From Apostichopus japonicus (taxonomy: Eukaryota > Echinodermata > Holothuroidea > Aspidochirotida > Stichopodidae), in contig NC_092561.1 of the NCBI RefSeq assembly GCF_037975245.1, positions 13,327,001-13,391,000 on the forward strand: a stretch of DNA of 64,000 bases. The letters are read 5' to 3'. A program made the translations under genes and the position numbers. The notes below the pieces were generated by a model. That model was not told where the DNA came from, did not search any database, and worked only from the letters and a program-made list of their open reading frames with translations. Below, one piece after another: positions 1 to 10,905 of this stretch (the stretch's first letter is position 1; each line of letters begins with the position of its first letter).

Positions 1-106
1 GCATCCGAGCAACACGGATAGGGTCCGGTTTTATCACAGATGGCTTCTTGGCCGTTTGGCGCAATGAAATCATGGCGACACCTACCGTCACGTCTATATG
101 GATTCG
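1..106 (-). CDS. Exon: Cys-rich module, cut by window edge
   Basis: A good acceptor (tatttcctactcag, minus strand, ending at 107) opens an exon in phase 1, matching the phase of the upstream cbEGF exons. The frame reads [18 protein letters not shown] and ends near a PYPCCS motif. The pattern DGRC...APNG...C...PYPCCS resembles a short Cys-rich module that I recall from large EGF/SRCR proteins of amphioxus and sea urchins. That family link is recollection, not a search. The exon has no donor because it leaves the window. Confidence 0.55.
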
Positions 107-3100
107 CTGAGTAGGAAATAGAAGAAAAACGAGAATTTTAACGAAATAATTAAGTTATTAATGAAAGATATACATTCACTTACTAAATATACGGTATGAA
201 TAATGCCTTGAATCTGAGTGGTGTAGGCCATAAGTGTATATAAATCAATACACGCAATAAGTTTTCTCATTGGGTTAAACTCAGAGAAAATGGGTAAGGG
301 GAGGGGGATTGAATATTAATGAAAATAGCTCATTGAGATATGGCTTTAGCCTGATTTGTAGACGGATAAATGATATATAAATGACTGTATGAATCACATT
401 GGGAAGAAGTGCAATTACATAACGAAAATACGCTGGAAACACTACTACTTTCATTATGTCTTTTATCATTATATAATATATTCTGTGAGCTTCTTTATTT
501 CCCTTATGGCAACCCTGAAGAAATACCCAGTTTGAATTCATCCATGTGAGTATGTCTACTCGACTGTTCCCTCGCTGCAATATAACTAAGTTAACATTTG
601 TATTTGGTACCATATAATAGCAATAAACTTTTCTAATACAATGAGATTGTAGAACGCAGACCGACAGGCACGAATGAAGGCGGTTTCTTCTTGGAAAATG
701 TATTGGTCGCCTTTGTGATTGGCTCTTCGTAGCTATTTGTGAATATTAATACTTTGTGGGTGCGTTGTGAGTCGTCCAATCAACACTTCGTATACAGTAT
801 ATTCCATTCCAAAGTAGTTCATATTCCAAAGTAGCTTCCCACAAACGTTTGTCAATTGCGCAAAGTTTCGCTGCGTTCGGAAAAATCATTCGAATTTTGA
901 CGGATCTGATCATGATTTTATATTTAACGTTAAGAGCCGTGAATCATTTAAGGCTTGATTTCGCTCCAATTCGTGACTGAAACCAAAACACTGATTAACT
1001 AATCCGACAATTACTCTTTCTGTGTACAGAGTACTTGCGTATCTGGAGTGTCATACAAATGACTTTAACTGGAAACAGTCTTTTCTGACACGATTTCATC
1101 GCATTAGAGATGTGCGTATGTGAGCGTGCGTCTGAGTGTGGTTATAACAAACATTATAACCGCAAACCGAAATTTTTCCTATTAATAAGATAGCAATACT
1201 CAGTTTGGTCTCCCCTTTATCCATCCTTCATTCTCCAACTCCCAACACCCGACCCCACCACTACCACTACCATCCACTCCGCTTCCATCTTTCATGAAGG
1301 TGTCGAAAGCACTATAATTATAGTAATATCTTACCTGTACATTGTTCTCCGTCCCATGAGTAATCTGTTGTGCATGAGCAATCATAGGACCCAATAGTGT
1401 TGGCGCAAACTGTATTCGGTATGTCACAGATAGTGTTACTCTCGCACTCATCAATGTCTAATACAAAGGGATAAATATTACTATATAGATGGATGGATGG
1501 ATGTATGGATGGATGCATGCATGGGTGGATGGATGCGTGGGTGGGTGGGAGGATGGACGGATGGATGGATAGATTGATGGATTGATGGATGGGATGGGAT
1601 GTGATGGGATGGGATGGGTTGGACGGACGGACGGATGGATGGATTGCCAAGGGTAATGGTGCACTCTGAGGTATATACTGTTACGTCTACACGCAAAGTT
1701 GTGATAATGACTAATGGTTTGACGTTCTGTTGCAAAACAAGATCGCATACCAGATTTCTCCACTGGCTGGGGTGATGAAGTTTGGAGTTTGGTTAGCAAT
1801 ATTTACAACAGGATACACATCTCATAAACATAATTGTAACATATTGCTATGAAAACTCTTAAAACAAATATTATTAATTTCGTAGGCAATTTAACCAAAC
1901 CTTTCCTTTATAATGAGACAACCCCCAACATTGTTAAACAAAGCAAGATTATTGAGCAAGCAAGTTATCAGAGAGGCAATTCGAGGTTTAACATTACATC
2001 GTCCTGGGTACAAGTTTTCACAATTTTCAAAATTATTACAATTATTACATCGGTCAAGTATATGCAATACGGAATGTGGTTATGACATAAGCATCCAACG
2101 AGAAAGATTCACTTTGAGGTTAGGTTGTTGCCTCTTAAGGACACTTAGTTTCACTAATAAGTCGTCAGAGCTATCACAAATGAAAAAAAAAATTACCAAA
2201 AGGAACAAAAACTTGGCAGCATATCATAATAAAAGAGTTCACTAACTACATACAACTTACAAATATAAACATTTATGATAATAACTTACCTTGACATAAC
2301 GACCCTGTATTGTAATAACCGGAAGAGCATTCACATATGTACGATCCCGCTGTATTCACGCAGTAGTTCTCAACCTGATTACAGTCGTGCCGGTTTAGCT
2401 CACATTCGTCAATATCTGAAAGTTATTAATATATTCGAAAACTCAAACCTTTGGTTTATAGAAACTAAAAACATAACTAGCCCAAGTGATCAATAATTAG
2501 CAATATATAACAATTCTACGGTTAACTAACTACAGACAACGAAAATGGATATAATTATGCTATTCAGTTACCTTCGCATAATGACCCTGTAATGTAATAA
2601 CCGGAAGAGCATATATAACAAGAGAATATATAACAATTCTACGGTTAACTAACTACAGACAACGAAATGGATATAATTATGCTATTCAGTTACCTTCGCA
2701 TAATGACCCTGTAATGTAATAACCGGAAGAGCATTCACATGTGTACGATCCCGCTGTATTCACGCAGTAGTTCTCAACCTGATTACAGTCGTGCTGGCTT
2801 AGCTCACATTCGTCAATATCTGAAAGTTATTAATGTATTCGAAAAAAGGGAACCTTAGGTATATGAATGCCTTAAACATAATGAGCAAAAGTGACAAACA
2901 ATTAGCAGTAATTAATAATGCTAGGATAAAAACTAACTACAGACAACTTACAAATTCACTTACCTTGGCATAACGACCCTGAATTGTAGTAACCCGAAGA
3001 GCATTCACATATGTACGATCCCGCTGTATTCACGCAGTAGTTCGCAACCTGATTACAGTCGTGCTGGTTTAGCTCACAATCGTCAATATCTGAAAATTAT

Positions 3101-6100
3101 TAAGATATTCGAAAACTTAAGCCTTTGGTTTATAAAAGCTAAAAACATAATTAGCAACAGTGATAAACATTTAGCAATAGATAACAATTCTACCGACTAA
3201 CTACAGACAACGAACATGGATATAATTATGCCATTCAGTTACCTTCGCATAATGACCCTGTATTGTAATAACCCGAAAAGCATTCACATGCGTACGATCC
3301 CGCTGTATTCACGCAGTAGTTCTCAACCTGATTACAGTCGTGCTGGTTTAGCTCACATTCGTCAATGTCTGAAAGTTAGTAATTACATTCGAAAAAAGGG
3401 AACCTTAGGTATATGAAAGCCTTAAACATAATTAGCAAAAGTGACAAACAATTAGCAGTAATTAATAACTTGAACCTTTGGTTTATAAAAGCTAAAAACA
3501 TAATAAGCAACAGTGACAAACATTTTTCAGTAGTTTCATATTATACGGATAAATATAACTACAAAAAACAAAAATGGATATAATTATGCTATTCAGTTAC
3601 CTTCGCATATTGACCCTGTATTATAGTAACCCGAGGAGCATTCACATGTGTACGATCCCGCTGTATTCACGCAGTAGTTCTCAACCTGAGTACAGTCGTG
3701 CTGGTTAAACCCACATTCGTCAATATCTGAAAATTATTAATATATTCGAAAACTTAAACCTTTGGTTTCTAAAAGCTAAAAATATAATTAGCAACAGTGA
3801 TAAACATTTAGCAATAGATAACAATTCTACGGTTAACCAGCCTAAACATCTCAAGTTCTTTCATATAAATATCAGGGTATGGATGAAGAAAGTAAAATGG
3901 AAGATAGTCACATCACTAGTGAATGTATCACATACACTCTCCATGTTCCAACTAACCTTGGCATACGGTTCCTGCAGTTCTGTTATAGCCAGATACACAT
4001 TGGCATCTGTACGAACCCATGGTATTTACGCAGTAGCTTCCATTCAGACTGCAATTATGTAGGTTAAGGTCACATTCGTCCAAATCTGAAAGTTGGTAAA
4101 AAGAAAGTAAAATATGACATTCACTATCAACAAACGTGATAGTTGAAAGTCTAGGTGAGCGTAAATTTAAAACATTCGATACAAATGTTACGAAACGCCT
4201 TTATGACATAATGTAATTACTTTCAAGTCACCCAAGAAAGAACCTGGGCACGAACAATCAAACAACCGAACGACCGATCAGCTCTCAACCCCAGTCCCCT
4301 TGCATCGATACTGTGACTTTGTGATAATCATCAGGGAAACATAATGCTACACGTGATACTTGAAATTCAGGAATAAAGTTGTTTATCAAATTTCGCTTCC
4401 GACTTTTCTAACAACGCTACTGCGTATTATTGTTGCTGTTTACGTAACACTGCATGCCTCTACGCATGGGGTTACAAGAACATTAGAACGAATCATTCCT
4501 TCACGGTTACCTTACAAAGTCGTATGCTCATGAGATTAATGGCAATTAAATACAGTTTTGAATCTTGATTTGTTCCTGGTATATAATTGAGGGAAAGAAT
4601 AGTTTGTTCCCAAACCATTGCAGTATAAGTATGACACTGAAAAAGACAGTTTCGGGTCGCATATCGTTAACATTTACCACACGAAACAACACGTTGTCTT
4701 TAGCAAACATAAAACATACCATTGTATAGCCTGCATCGTCTACCAACTATCGCACACATTTGCAAGTCGCCTAATACGTGATTTTGGCGACATTGTTATA
4801 AATTATATCTACTTAATGATTAATTATTGAACATAAAACTGACAAATATACTTGCCATGACATTGGTCTTCATTCCATTCGTAACCTGCTATACATTGGC
4901 AAATATAGGAGCCAATAGAGTTGATGCACATTGTGTTCGGTAGACTGCAATTATAACTACCATTCTGGCACTCATCGACATCTGTAGCAAAGAGAAAGGA
5001 CGAGCAAGAAGGGTAAGAGACTGATGAATACAGTAAGTATGATTCTTTGCTATTTTTCATGAAGCATACTTGACATACTATACGAGGCATCGCTGTTGCT
5101 GTTGCTGTTGCTGCCCCAAAATGTTGCAACTATCGAAATTTCAACATTGGTCATTATACCTGACCTCATAATTATATTCTTAAACACCACCACTGAGCTG
5201 CCACCACTGTGCGTAGTTCTTAGTGTTTTGCTTAGACACCACCACTGAGCTGCACGAGCAGATTGAGTTTTCTATCATTGCCTTGAATATATTGAAAAAA
5301 AGAGACATAAGTTAGTTTTATAGATAGCTGTTTCATCATATCACACATAGAGAGAGAGAGAGGTTGAGAGAGAGAGATGTGTACGCTCGAATACCTACCT
5401 TGGCATACAGATTCTGCCTTTTTGTAGCCAGCTCCACAATCACATCTATATGAACCCTCGGTATTTACGCAGTAGCTTACATTCAGACTACAATTATGTA
5501 GATTAAGATCACATTCGTCGATATCTGAAAGTTAAAAACAGAAAATGAAAACTATACTGTTTACTCAAATTGGTAATAATTTGATGTGGTTCTATCTAAT
5601 ACATGTAAAGTGTATTTGTAATAATTAAGTAAGTAATACATTACTTATGCTGCAGAAAACCGTAAGTCCTTTGATAACGTTTTAAGTTATAATAAAACTT
5701 GGAGTGCTAACATTTGCTCTACCATCTTTACTCAATCCTCTAATGTCCCCAGTACGAGTGCGAACACACGAGGAGGTCTACAATATTATGAATACGAGGA
5801 CAAATAGAATACCCCTTGGTATGAGTAACGAGTAAAAAAGCTCTTAGGGTGAGTTAGAGTGCTAACATTTGCTCTACCATCTTTACTCTATCCTCCAATG
5901 TCCCCAGTACGAGTGCGAACACACGAGGAAGTCTACAACATTATGAGTACGAGTACAAATAGAATCTCTCTTGGTACGAGTAACAAGTAAAAAGCTCTTA
6001 GTGTGAGTTAGAGTGCTTATATTTGCTATATAATCTATACTAGATCCTCAAATGTCCCCAGTACGAGTGCGAACATACGAGGAAGTCTACAACATTATGA

Positions 6101-7818
6101 GTACGAGTACAAATAGAATCTCTCTTGGTACGAGTAATAAGTAAAAAGCTCTTAGTGTGAGTTAGAGTGCTTATATTTGCTATATAATCTATATTAGATC
6201 CTCAAATGTCCCCAGTACCAGTGCGAACACACAAGGAAGTCTACAACATTATGAATACGAGGACAAATAGAATACCTCTTGGTACGAGCAACAAGTAAAA
6301 AGCTCTTAGTGTGAGTTAGAGTGCTTATATTTGCTATATAATCTATACTAGATCCTCAAATGTCCCCAGTACGAGTGCGAACACACGAGGAAGTCTACAA
6401 CATTATGAATACGAGTACAAATAGAATACCCCTAGGTATGAGTAACGAGTAAACAGCTCTTAGTTTTGAATAAGAGTGCCTAAATTTGCTGTAGTATCTA
6501 TACTCAATCCTCAAATGTTCCCAGTACGAGTGCGAACACACGAGGAAGTCTACAACATTATGAATACGAGTACAAGTAGAATACCCCTTGGTATGGGTAA
6601 CGAGCACAAAGTCAAAGAGGACTTAATTTTGCTGGAGTTTAGATACTAATACAAAGATATCCCTATAATATCCACGAGAAATGAGTACTACATGCCACCT
6701 TGCTAGAATACTAGTACCACTATACAGACCCCACTAGTATGCTCTGATTGCAAGCATTGGGTTTTGTTTTTGTCTCAGGTTGTCCCTGAGACCTCTAAAG
6801 CTGAAGGTTTTAAACAATGTATATCTTTTGTGTCTAAGTTAACCTGTTATTCAAAGAAACGGCGAAACGGCCCTGCAAGGCAAAGGAGAGTTAGGTCTTA
6901 CGGACGTCAATGTTTTTTGAAACTGACTGAAAGCAAGTCAGTTTTCCTTTTGTTCGTCTGAGGAATTGATTGTAAAAGTATATGTAGAAGCTAATCGTTT
7001 CACTGTCATGTCTTCTAGGCATTGTGTAATTAGGATCTAGGATTAGGACATTAATTTAGTAAATAAAAGTAAACCAACCTCTAGAGAGAACATAGTCCAT
7101 AAGATCATGAAAACAACGATATTGTTGGTAATATGAAGGATGTCACATTAGCAAACCACTACTTATTACAACAATTCCAGGCTCACATTTATGAGAAACA
7201 ATGAGAAACAAGTATCACAGAAAGGCCTTAAGAAATTAGATGTTACTATTTAACGTAACGTTTTTGTCATTAAAATGTATATTGTTATGATGCAGCATGT
7301 TACTTTAAAGGTTAACTACGCTAATTGATGTTATACAATTCTTAAAAGGTGTAACTATTATGCTAATTTGTAAACGTAGAACACAATCAGTGAAGTTCTA
7401 AGCTACGGTCGAGTAACCTCACCGAATGTCATATACATTAGTTTTCAAGGAGTGGCTCGGTCTCTTCTCCCAGTGGCACCAACCTACCTTGCGTGCGCGC
7501 TAAGTTAACTTTAAGTATTAAGGTATGTAATGTATTTATGCTAAGTTATATATTTTTGTTACCAAGAGACACGTATTAGATTCATTTTAAATACTTTTAA
7601 TTCAAGTTATACTTTTTTTAAAGACAGCAATATTTATTTCATCATGACGGTAAAGGAAAAGTATTAACTATCCTCACCTTCAAAGTCACAATTGGTAGTG
7701 TGAAACACACCAGAGCGGAAATCACAAGGAGTAAGTCCTTTCGGTAGACGAACCTTATAGCCCTTTGGTGTAGCCTGGCCAGCGCATCGAACATCCCGGC
7801 TACCATCAACAAACAATC
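1..7818 (-). CDS. Multi-exon modular extracellular protein with a cbEGF array (partial gene)
   Basis: Eleven minus-strand exons are supported by acceptor/donor pairs and open frames, in transcript order 7678-7818, 5399-5524, 4856-4981, 3957-4085, 3601-3726, 3243-3368, 2964-3089, 2694-2819, 2290-2415, 1335-1457 and 1-106. Every internal exon is symmetric phase 1-1, the standard arrangement of shuffled extracellular modules. Nine exons each encode one calcium-binding EGF domain starting D-[IVL]-D-[ED]-C with six cysteines. The gene runs off the left edge, and no signal peptide or start was found upstream of 7818, so both ends are missing. The product is probably secreted or a cell-surface adhesion or receptor protein; the family (fibrillin, fibropellin or notch-like) cannot be decided from this part. 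The EGF exons are certain in kind; joining 7678-7818 and 1-106 into the same transcript is inferred from strand and phase. Confidence 0.8.
107..1334. other. Intron of the cbEGF gene, no gene seen
   Basis: AT-rich non-coding sequence between the terminal module exon and the last cbEGF exon. No further exon with splice sites, no clear repeat. Confidence 0.5.
1335..1457 (-). CDS. cbEGF exon (most 3' of the array)
   Basis: Phase 1-1 exon of 123 nt with acceptor ending at 1458 and donor gtaaga after 1335. It encodes DIDEC followed by five further Cys, with N-T-I-G-S-Y between Cys 3 and 4, the usual beta-hydroxylation and Ca-binding consensus. It is more divergent from the repeated group at 2.3-3.7 kb and closer to the 4856-4981 exon (both have ...W..[DE].QC near the end). 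Confidence 0.85.
1489..1648. repeat. (ATGG)n-related tetranucleotide repeat
   Basis: About 160 bp of imperfect GGAT/GGAC/GGGAT repeats between the cbEGF exon 1335-1457 and non-repetitive intron. It produces long open frames (IHPSIHPS-type on the minus strand) that are not genes. Confidence 0.92.
2290..2415 (-). CDS. cbEGF exon, duplicated group copy 5
   Basis: 126 nt, 42 codons, phase 1-1, acceptor tttcag and donor gtaagt. Encodes [14 protein letters not shown] with six Cys and the [10 protein letters not shown] Ca-binding core. Nearly identical to four neighbouring exons; the flanking intron sequence is repeated too. Confidence 0.88.
2503..2735 (-). repeat. ~110 bp direct duplication containing a truncated cbEGF exon end
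   Basis: A stretch at about 2503-2612 is repeated nearly exactly at about 2625-2735. The first copy holds only the last 41 nt of a cbEGF exon (2572-2612, with its donor) and then breaks off, so it has no acceptor and cannot be spliced as a module. The second copy continues into the full exon 2694-2819. Confidence 0.8.
2694..2819 (-). CDS. cbEGF exon, duplicated group copy 4
   Basis: 126 nt, phase 1-1, acceptor tttcag, donor gtaact. Encodes [14 protein letters not shown] and the same [10 protein letters not shown] core as its neighbours, with Y-I-T-G-S-L-C-E at the end. Confidence 0.88.
2964..3089 (-). CDS. cbEGF exon, duplicated group copy 3
   Basis: 126 nt, phase 1-1, donor gtaagt. Starts DIDDC rather than DIDEC: the Glu next to the first Cys, a usual Ca ligand, is replaced by Asp. 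N-Q-V-A-N-Y-C replaces N-Q-V-E-N-Y-C. Otherwise the standard six-Cys module. Confidence 0.86.
3243..3368 (-). CDS. cbEGF exon, duplicated group copy 2
   Basis: 126 nt, phase 1-1, acceptor tttcag and donor gtaact. [14 protein letters not shown] start, core [10 protein letters not shown], then E-C-F-S-G-Y-Y. Six Cys all present. Confidence 0.87.
3601..3726 (-). CDS. cbEGF exon, duplicated group copy 1
   Basis: 126 nt, phase 1-1, donor gtaact. [14 protein letters not shown] start and the conserved [10 protein letters not shown] core. The most upstream and slightly more diverged member of the near-identical group. Confidence 0.87.
3957..4085 (-). CDS. cbEGF exon
   Basis: 129 nt, 43 codons, phase 1-1, donor gttagt. 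Encodes [14 protein letters not shown] with core [10 protein letters not shown]. Closest relative is the exon at 5399-5524 (both [10 protein letters not shown]), indicating an older duplication separate from the 2.3-3.7 kb group. Confidence 0.86.
4856..4981 (-). CDS. cbEGF exon with a GC donor
   Basis: 126 nt, phase 1-1. Acceptor is a clean cag at 4984-4982. The expected end of the exon after the sixth Cys (codons for C-H-G) is followed by GCAAGT, not GT; this keeps both length and phase identical to the sister exons. It fits the rare but known GC-AG intron class, which tolerates the GC when the rest of the donor is strong. Encodes [12 protein letters not shown] and [10 protein letters not shown]. 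Confidence 0.82.
5399..5524 (-). CDS. cbEGF exon (most 5' of the array seen)
   Basis: 126 nt, phase 1-1, acceptor tttcag and donor gtaggt. [14 protein letters not shown] start with [10 protein letters not shown] core and six Cys. A (GA)n run lies just downstream in the intron at about 5347-5378. Confidence 0.86.
5702..6612. repeat. 154-155 bp tandem satellite, about 5.9 units, intronic
   Basis: Unit starts (gagtgct/gagtgc) fall at 5702, 5857, 6011, 6165, 6319 and 6474, spaced 154-155 bp. Each unit carries CCCCAGTAC[GC]AGTGCGAACA and a GTACGAGTA-rich second half. The array sits in the intron between 5399-5524 and 7678-7818. Open frames running through it are by-products of the repeat. Confidence 0.9.
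7678..7818 (-). CDS. Exon of unidentified Cys-containing module, upstream of cbEGF array
   Basis: 141 nt (47 codons), phase 1-1, acceptor tatttctttag and donor gtgagg. The frame contains [17 protein letters not shown] and ends [16 protein letters not shown], with three Cys. Splice sites, phase and strand fit the cbEGF gene. I do not recognise the fold; spacing of Cys is not EGF, CTLD or sushi. 2.1 kb of intron including the satellite separates it from the first EGF exon. Confidence 0.6.
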
Positions 7819-9295
7819 CTAAAGAAATAGCTGAAAATGGAACATTATTGCTTAAAATGTTGCCATTTCAATAACTTTAGGCATTTTGCATACTTTAGTC
7901 AGTAACTAGATTAACGATTTTAACTGCAAAAACATTTGCAAACTCACTTTAAAGTCCCACGTGATCGGCATTATATAAATATATTTGATATAGCATTTCC
8001 TCGATGTATCTCATATTATGCCTAGTAAAGTATTTTGACATGAATTGAAATAAAATGTTTCAATAAATATCACGTTCCTCTTTCCACAATCATACCTTAT
8101 ATAAATATCATATAAATATAAATATAATATACAGCTAGACGTTTTTATATGTAAGCGTGTAAAGGCCATCCAAGTCACACATGTGTGCAAACGTTTTGTA
8201 ACACTGGAGACTTTATTAATAATTTTCGCATATATAGGCTTTATCCAGAAAAAAGATATTGAACTTGATGTTATCCTGCATGCTCTAAAACTCAAATGTA
8301 TTGTTTTAAGACTTCAATTTTTTATGTCCGTATGCAAAAGAGCAAATATCTGAAAAATACCCTTTTTACCCATTCTAGTGTAGGTAGCTCCTTTTAAATG
8401 ATGGTTTGACGAGACGCGCTATCTGTACAAAGCGCGGTGAAAAATCTGAAAATTACCGTTTCTAACACTTCGTACTAATTTGACAAATCTTCAATAAGAT
8501 AAACTACAATAAAGGCATCAGGAAAAGATGTATTAAAGGTACATAAGTCACAGATCAAACGAAACCGTTTCTCGTGGAGATTGAAACAGTAATGCTCAGA
8601 ACGAAATATTGGAGCTCTATATTGTGCAAGTAGCAGTAGCGGAAAAGAGAAGAAAATCCGACAATTGAAGCTGGTTGTCATCCGGGTTCAACGAACTATG
8701 AATTATATTTAACCATGATGTGTCCTGTTTTTTTTATTTTCTCTATCTCTCTTTCTCGCTCTCTTTCTCCTTCTTTGGTTTCATATTTGGTCATTATTGG
8801 AACCCTAATCACGATAATCTACACAATAATCTAAGGTTGTTAGGTAGATACCAAACACTAACATGGAACCTAATAAATATATTGGCCGTATACTAGCTTG
8901 CCTGTGAGCCGTAAGTCTATGTGAGCAATTGAACTCCAAATGAATCAATCATGTACTATTACTCTCTCAGCTTAATGTTTCGCCGCATCGGAAAATTATG
9001 AGCAGTGAACCATAAAACCAATCCACGTGTTCATTTTATATATATGATTATTATTGGATCAAGTGAAAAGTAGCAATTATAGTGGATCGAAACCAGCCTA
9101 TTCGGGTTATACAGTATCGCTGCATTCATTCATTGTTATTTGCACTTTGCGATATTGATCGGCGTATCCAGATCATTTTATGTTTGCACAGACAAGACTT
9201 CTACCAGGTAATGCCTAATCTATATTAATAATGGATTTTCAAATTTTGACAGATTCTGCCCAATATATAGAGTCAGATTCAAACTCAAACTGAAA
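7819..9295. other. AT-rich stretch without a recognised gene
   Basis: Upstream side of the cbEGF gene. A (TC)n tract lies at about 8740-8770. I found no further phase-1 module exon on the minus strand, so the 5' exons of that gene are either further away or not recognisable. Confidence 0.45.
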
Positions 9296-9299
9296 CTCA

Positions 9300-9512
9300 A
9301 TATAATAATAGTAATAATAATAAAAATCAGCAGTTATTTTAACGGACGCTTAAGAGACCAAAACTTTGGTAGAAACCCGCAAGGGCTGATAGATTACAAC
9401 GTACACGTAGGGTGGCTTTCCAGTTCAACATTTTAACTCAAATTTGGAATATTTTCTATTTAGAATGTCATTTCAGATGGGAAAACCGTAGATTGCTCTT
9501 GTAAACGATAAC
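9300..9512 (-). mobile_element. tRNA-derived SINE family A, 5'-truncated copy
   Basis: Same body as the full copy at 20615-21008: a (TAA)n tail at 9301-9328, then the complement of the segment around GAAACCCGCAAG and TCATTTCAGATGGGAAA. The tRNA-like head is missing beyond about 9512, as expected for a 5'-truncated retroposed copy. Confidence 0.75.
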
Positions 9513-9800
9513 GGAGTGAACTCCTTTTCTTATAAACATTCTTTAAATCCATAAAGTGAGAATGCACACTTCAAAAGTGACCTAAAAATATCACTTTTTT
9601 TTTTCATTTGTTACTTCACTTTCTTTCCCAGAGTGAATACGACGAACAAATCAAATTCTTATAGAGTGAAGAATCCATCATTCGAGCTAAATTGATATAA
9701 AGTCATTCTTTGATAAGAGTGACTTTCACTCCTAAGTCGATCGATCATCTCGAAAACCCTCTACGAGTGATTTTTTCACTCTTTGATATTAAGAGTGTAT
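9513..9800. repeat. Dispersed AGAGTGA/TCACTCT motif cluster
   Basis: Short motifs AGAGTGA, GAGTGAA, TCACTCT and TCACTTT recur many times in both orientations over 290 bp. The look is that of subterminal repeats of a small DNA transposon, but no terminal repeat or target duplication could be fixed. Confidence 0.3.
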
Positions 9801-10120
9801 GGAAAATATTATAACAGTTAGTTTTCCATATTTCTTTTCAAATTTACATCGACATAGCAATTTCTTTTGTATCCGTCATAAACCTTTTATTTTTAAACAT
9901 ATAACACATGCGTCTTTCCTTTTGTGTTCAGAGAGGGATAGAAATAGGGAGAGAAATCTAAATTTTGACATTTGTCTTGCCCTATTAGAATTAAAAAGAA
10001 TTTTGAAATTTGAAAATGCTGCTATATCGGTTAATAACGAATTTTATTTTATTTTTTAATGTATATTTTATAATTATATTCTTCATGACTATAGAAGAGA
10101 ATATTTCTTTTCCAAAAAAG

Positions 10121-10294
10121 TTGGACAAATATTTTACCCAACACCATTTACATTGCTAACAATACTGACAAATCTATGACTGTTTTGGCAATAAAATTGG
10201 TTAAACTGTAGCTCTTTGACTATATTGGAGCAAAACGTTACTCAAGTTTTAGTTGGATAAATACGTAAAAGTGTTGGATGAAATATTTGCCCAA
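10121..10294. mobile_element. MITE-like element with ~24 bp terminal inverted repeats
   Basis: Left end TTGGACAAATATTTTACCC and right end, read on the minus strand, TTGGGCAAATATTTCATCC, both continuing AACAC. About 174 bp overall with no coding capacity. Target duplication not clear. Confidence 0.5.
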
Positions 10295-10392
10295 AAATCT
10301 TTTCAGAGTGATTTTTATTAATCGTTGCGTATTATGGTTTATTGTAATAATGTTTTCTTATCCGAATCAACTTCATTCTTGTTTATGTCAGC

Positions 10393-10901
10393 CGATACTC
10401 ATAGCTGGTATAGCAACTACTGTTCGTGTCCCACATCCGTGCATCAGTAATTACTGTACTTTGTGTACGTAACACGGTTACATGTGTTACATGTGACACT
10501 GTAACAACTGCAAAGCTGTTAACTTGTTCCCATGTAAGACAAAGAACTGCGGGACTGGACAAGAAGTCTATGAAGATGAGAATTTCTACAGAACGAAGCA
10601 AAGTAGGTACGGTACCACTTGATTCCAGTTGACACCTCTCTTTAAATAACGCCAATTCTTCATGCCGAGCACGAAGAAAGAACATGTTCGTGTATTTCCA
10701 AAGGTCTATTTATAGTTACTTCTAGAAACGATTTCAATGTTAGAATCGCGTGTTAAAGAACTCTCACTTAATGGTTGGTACAGCAACTACTGCTCATGTC
10801 CCACAACCGTGCATCAGTAATTACTACTTTGTGTTCGTAACACGGTAACATGTGTTACAATTGGCACCAGTATAGTTGTTGTACTACAGCTATGAGTATC
10901 G
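10393..10901. mobile_element. ~510 bp foldback/MITE-like element with internal direct repeats
   Basis: CGATACTCATAGCTG at 10393 recurs as its complement at about 10887-10901. Inside, a ~90 bp block (AGCAACTACTG..GTGCATCAGTAATTAC..GTAACACGG) occurs at about 10410-10500 and again at 10785-10870 in direct orientation. Each block contains the near-palindrome GTAACACGGTNACATGTGTTAC. Non-coding; superfamily not assigned. Confidence 0.5.
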
Positions 10902-10905
10902 TGTG

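Noticed and set aside
1318-1799. Long open frames rich in I-H-P-S over 1.3-1.8 kb, minus strand
   Set aside because: They are translations of the ATGG tetranucleotide repeat; only the 1335-1457 part is a real exon.
2275-3416. Plus-strand frames containing [19 protein letters not shown], repeated
   Set aside because: Antisense shadows of the cbEGF exons, which have splice sites and six-Cys patterns on the minus strand.
5702-6612. CRISPR-like regular repeats
   Set aside because: Units are contiguous 154-155 bp with no unique spacers; the sequence is eukaryotic. Same reason for 14.9-15.5 and 28.4-29.5 kb.
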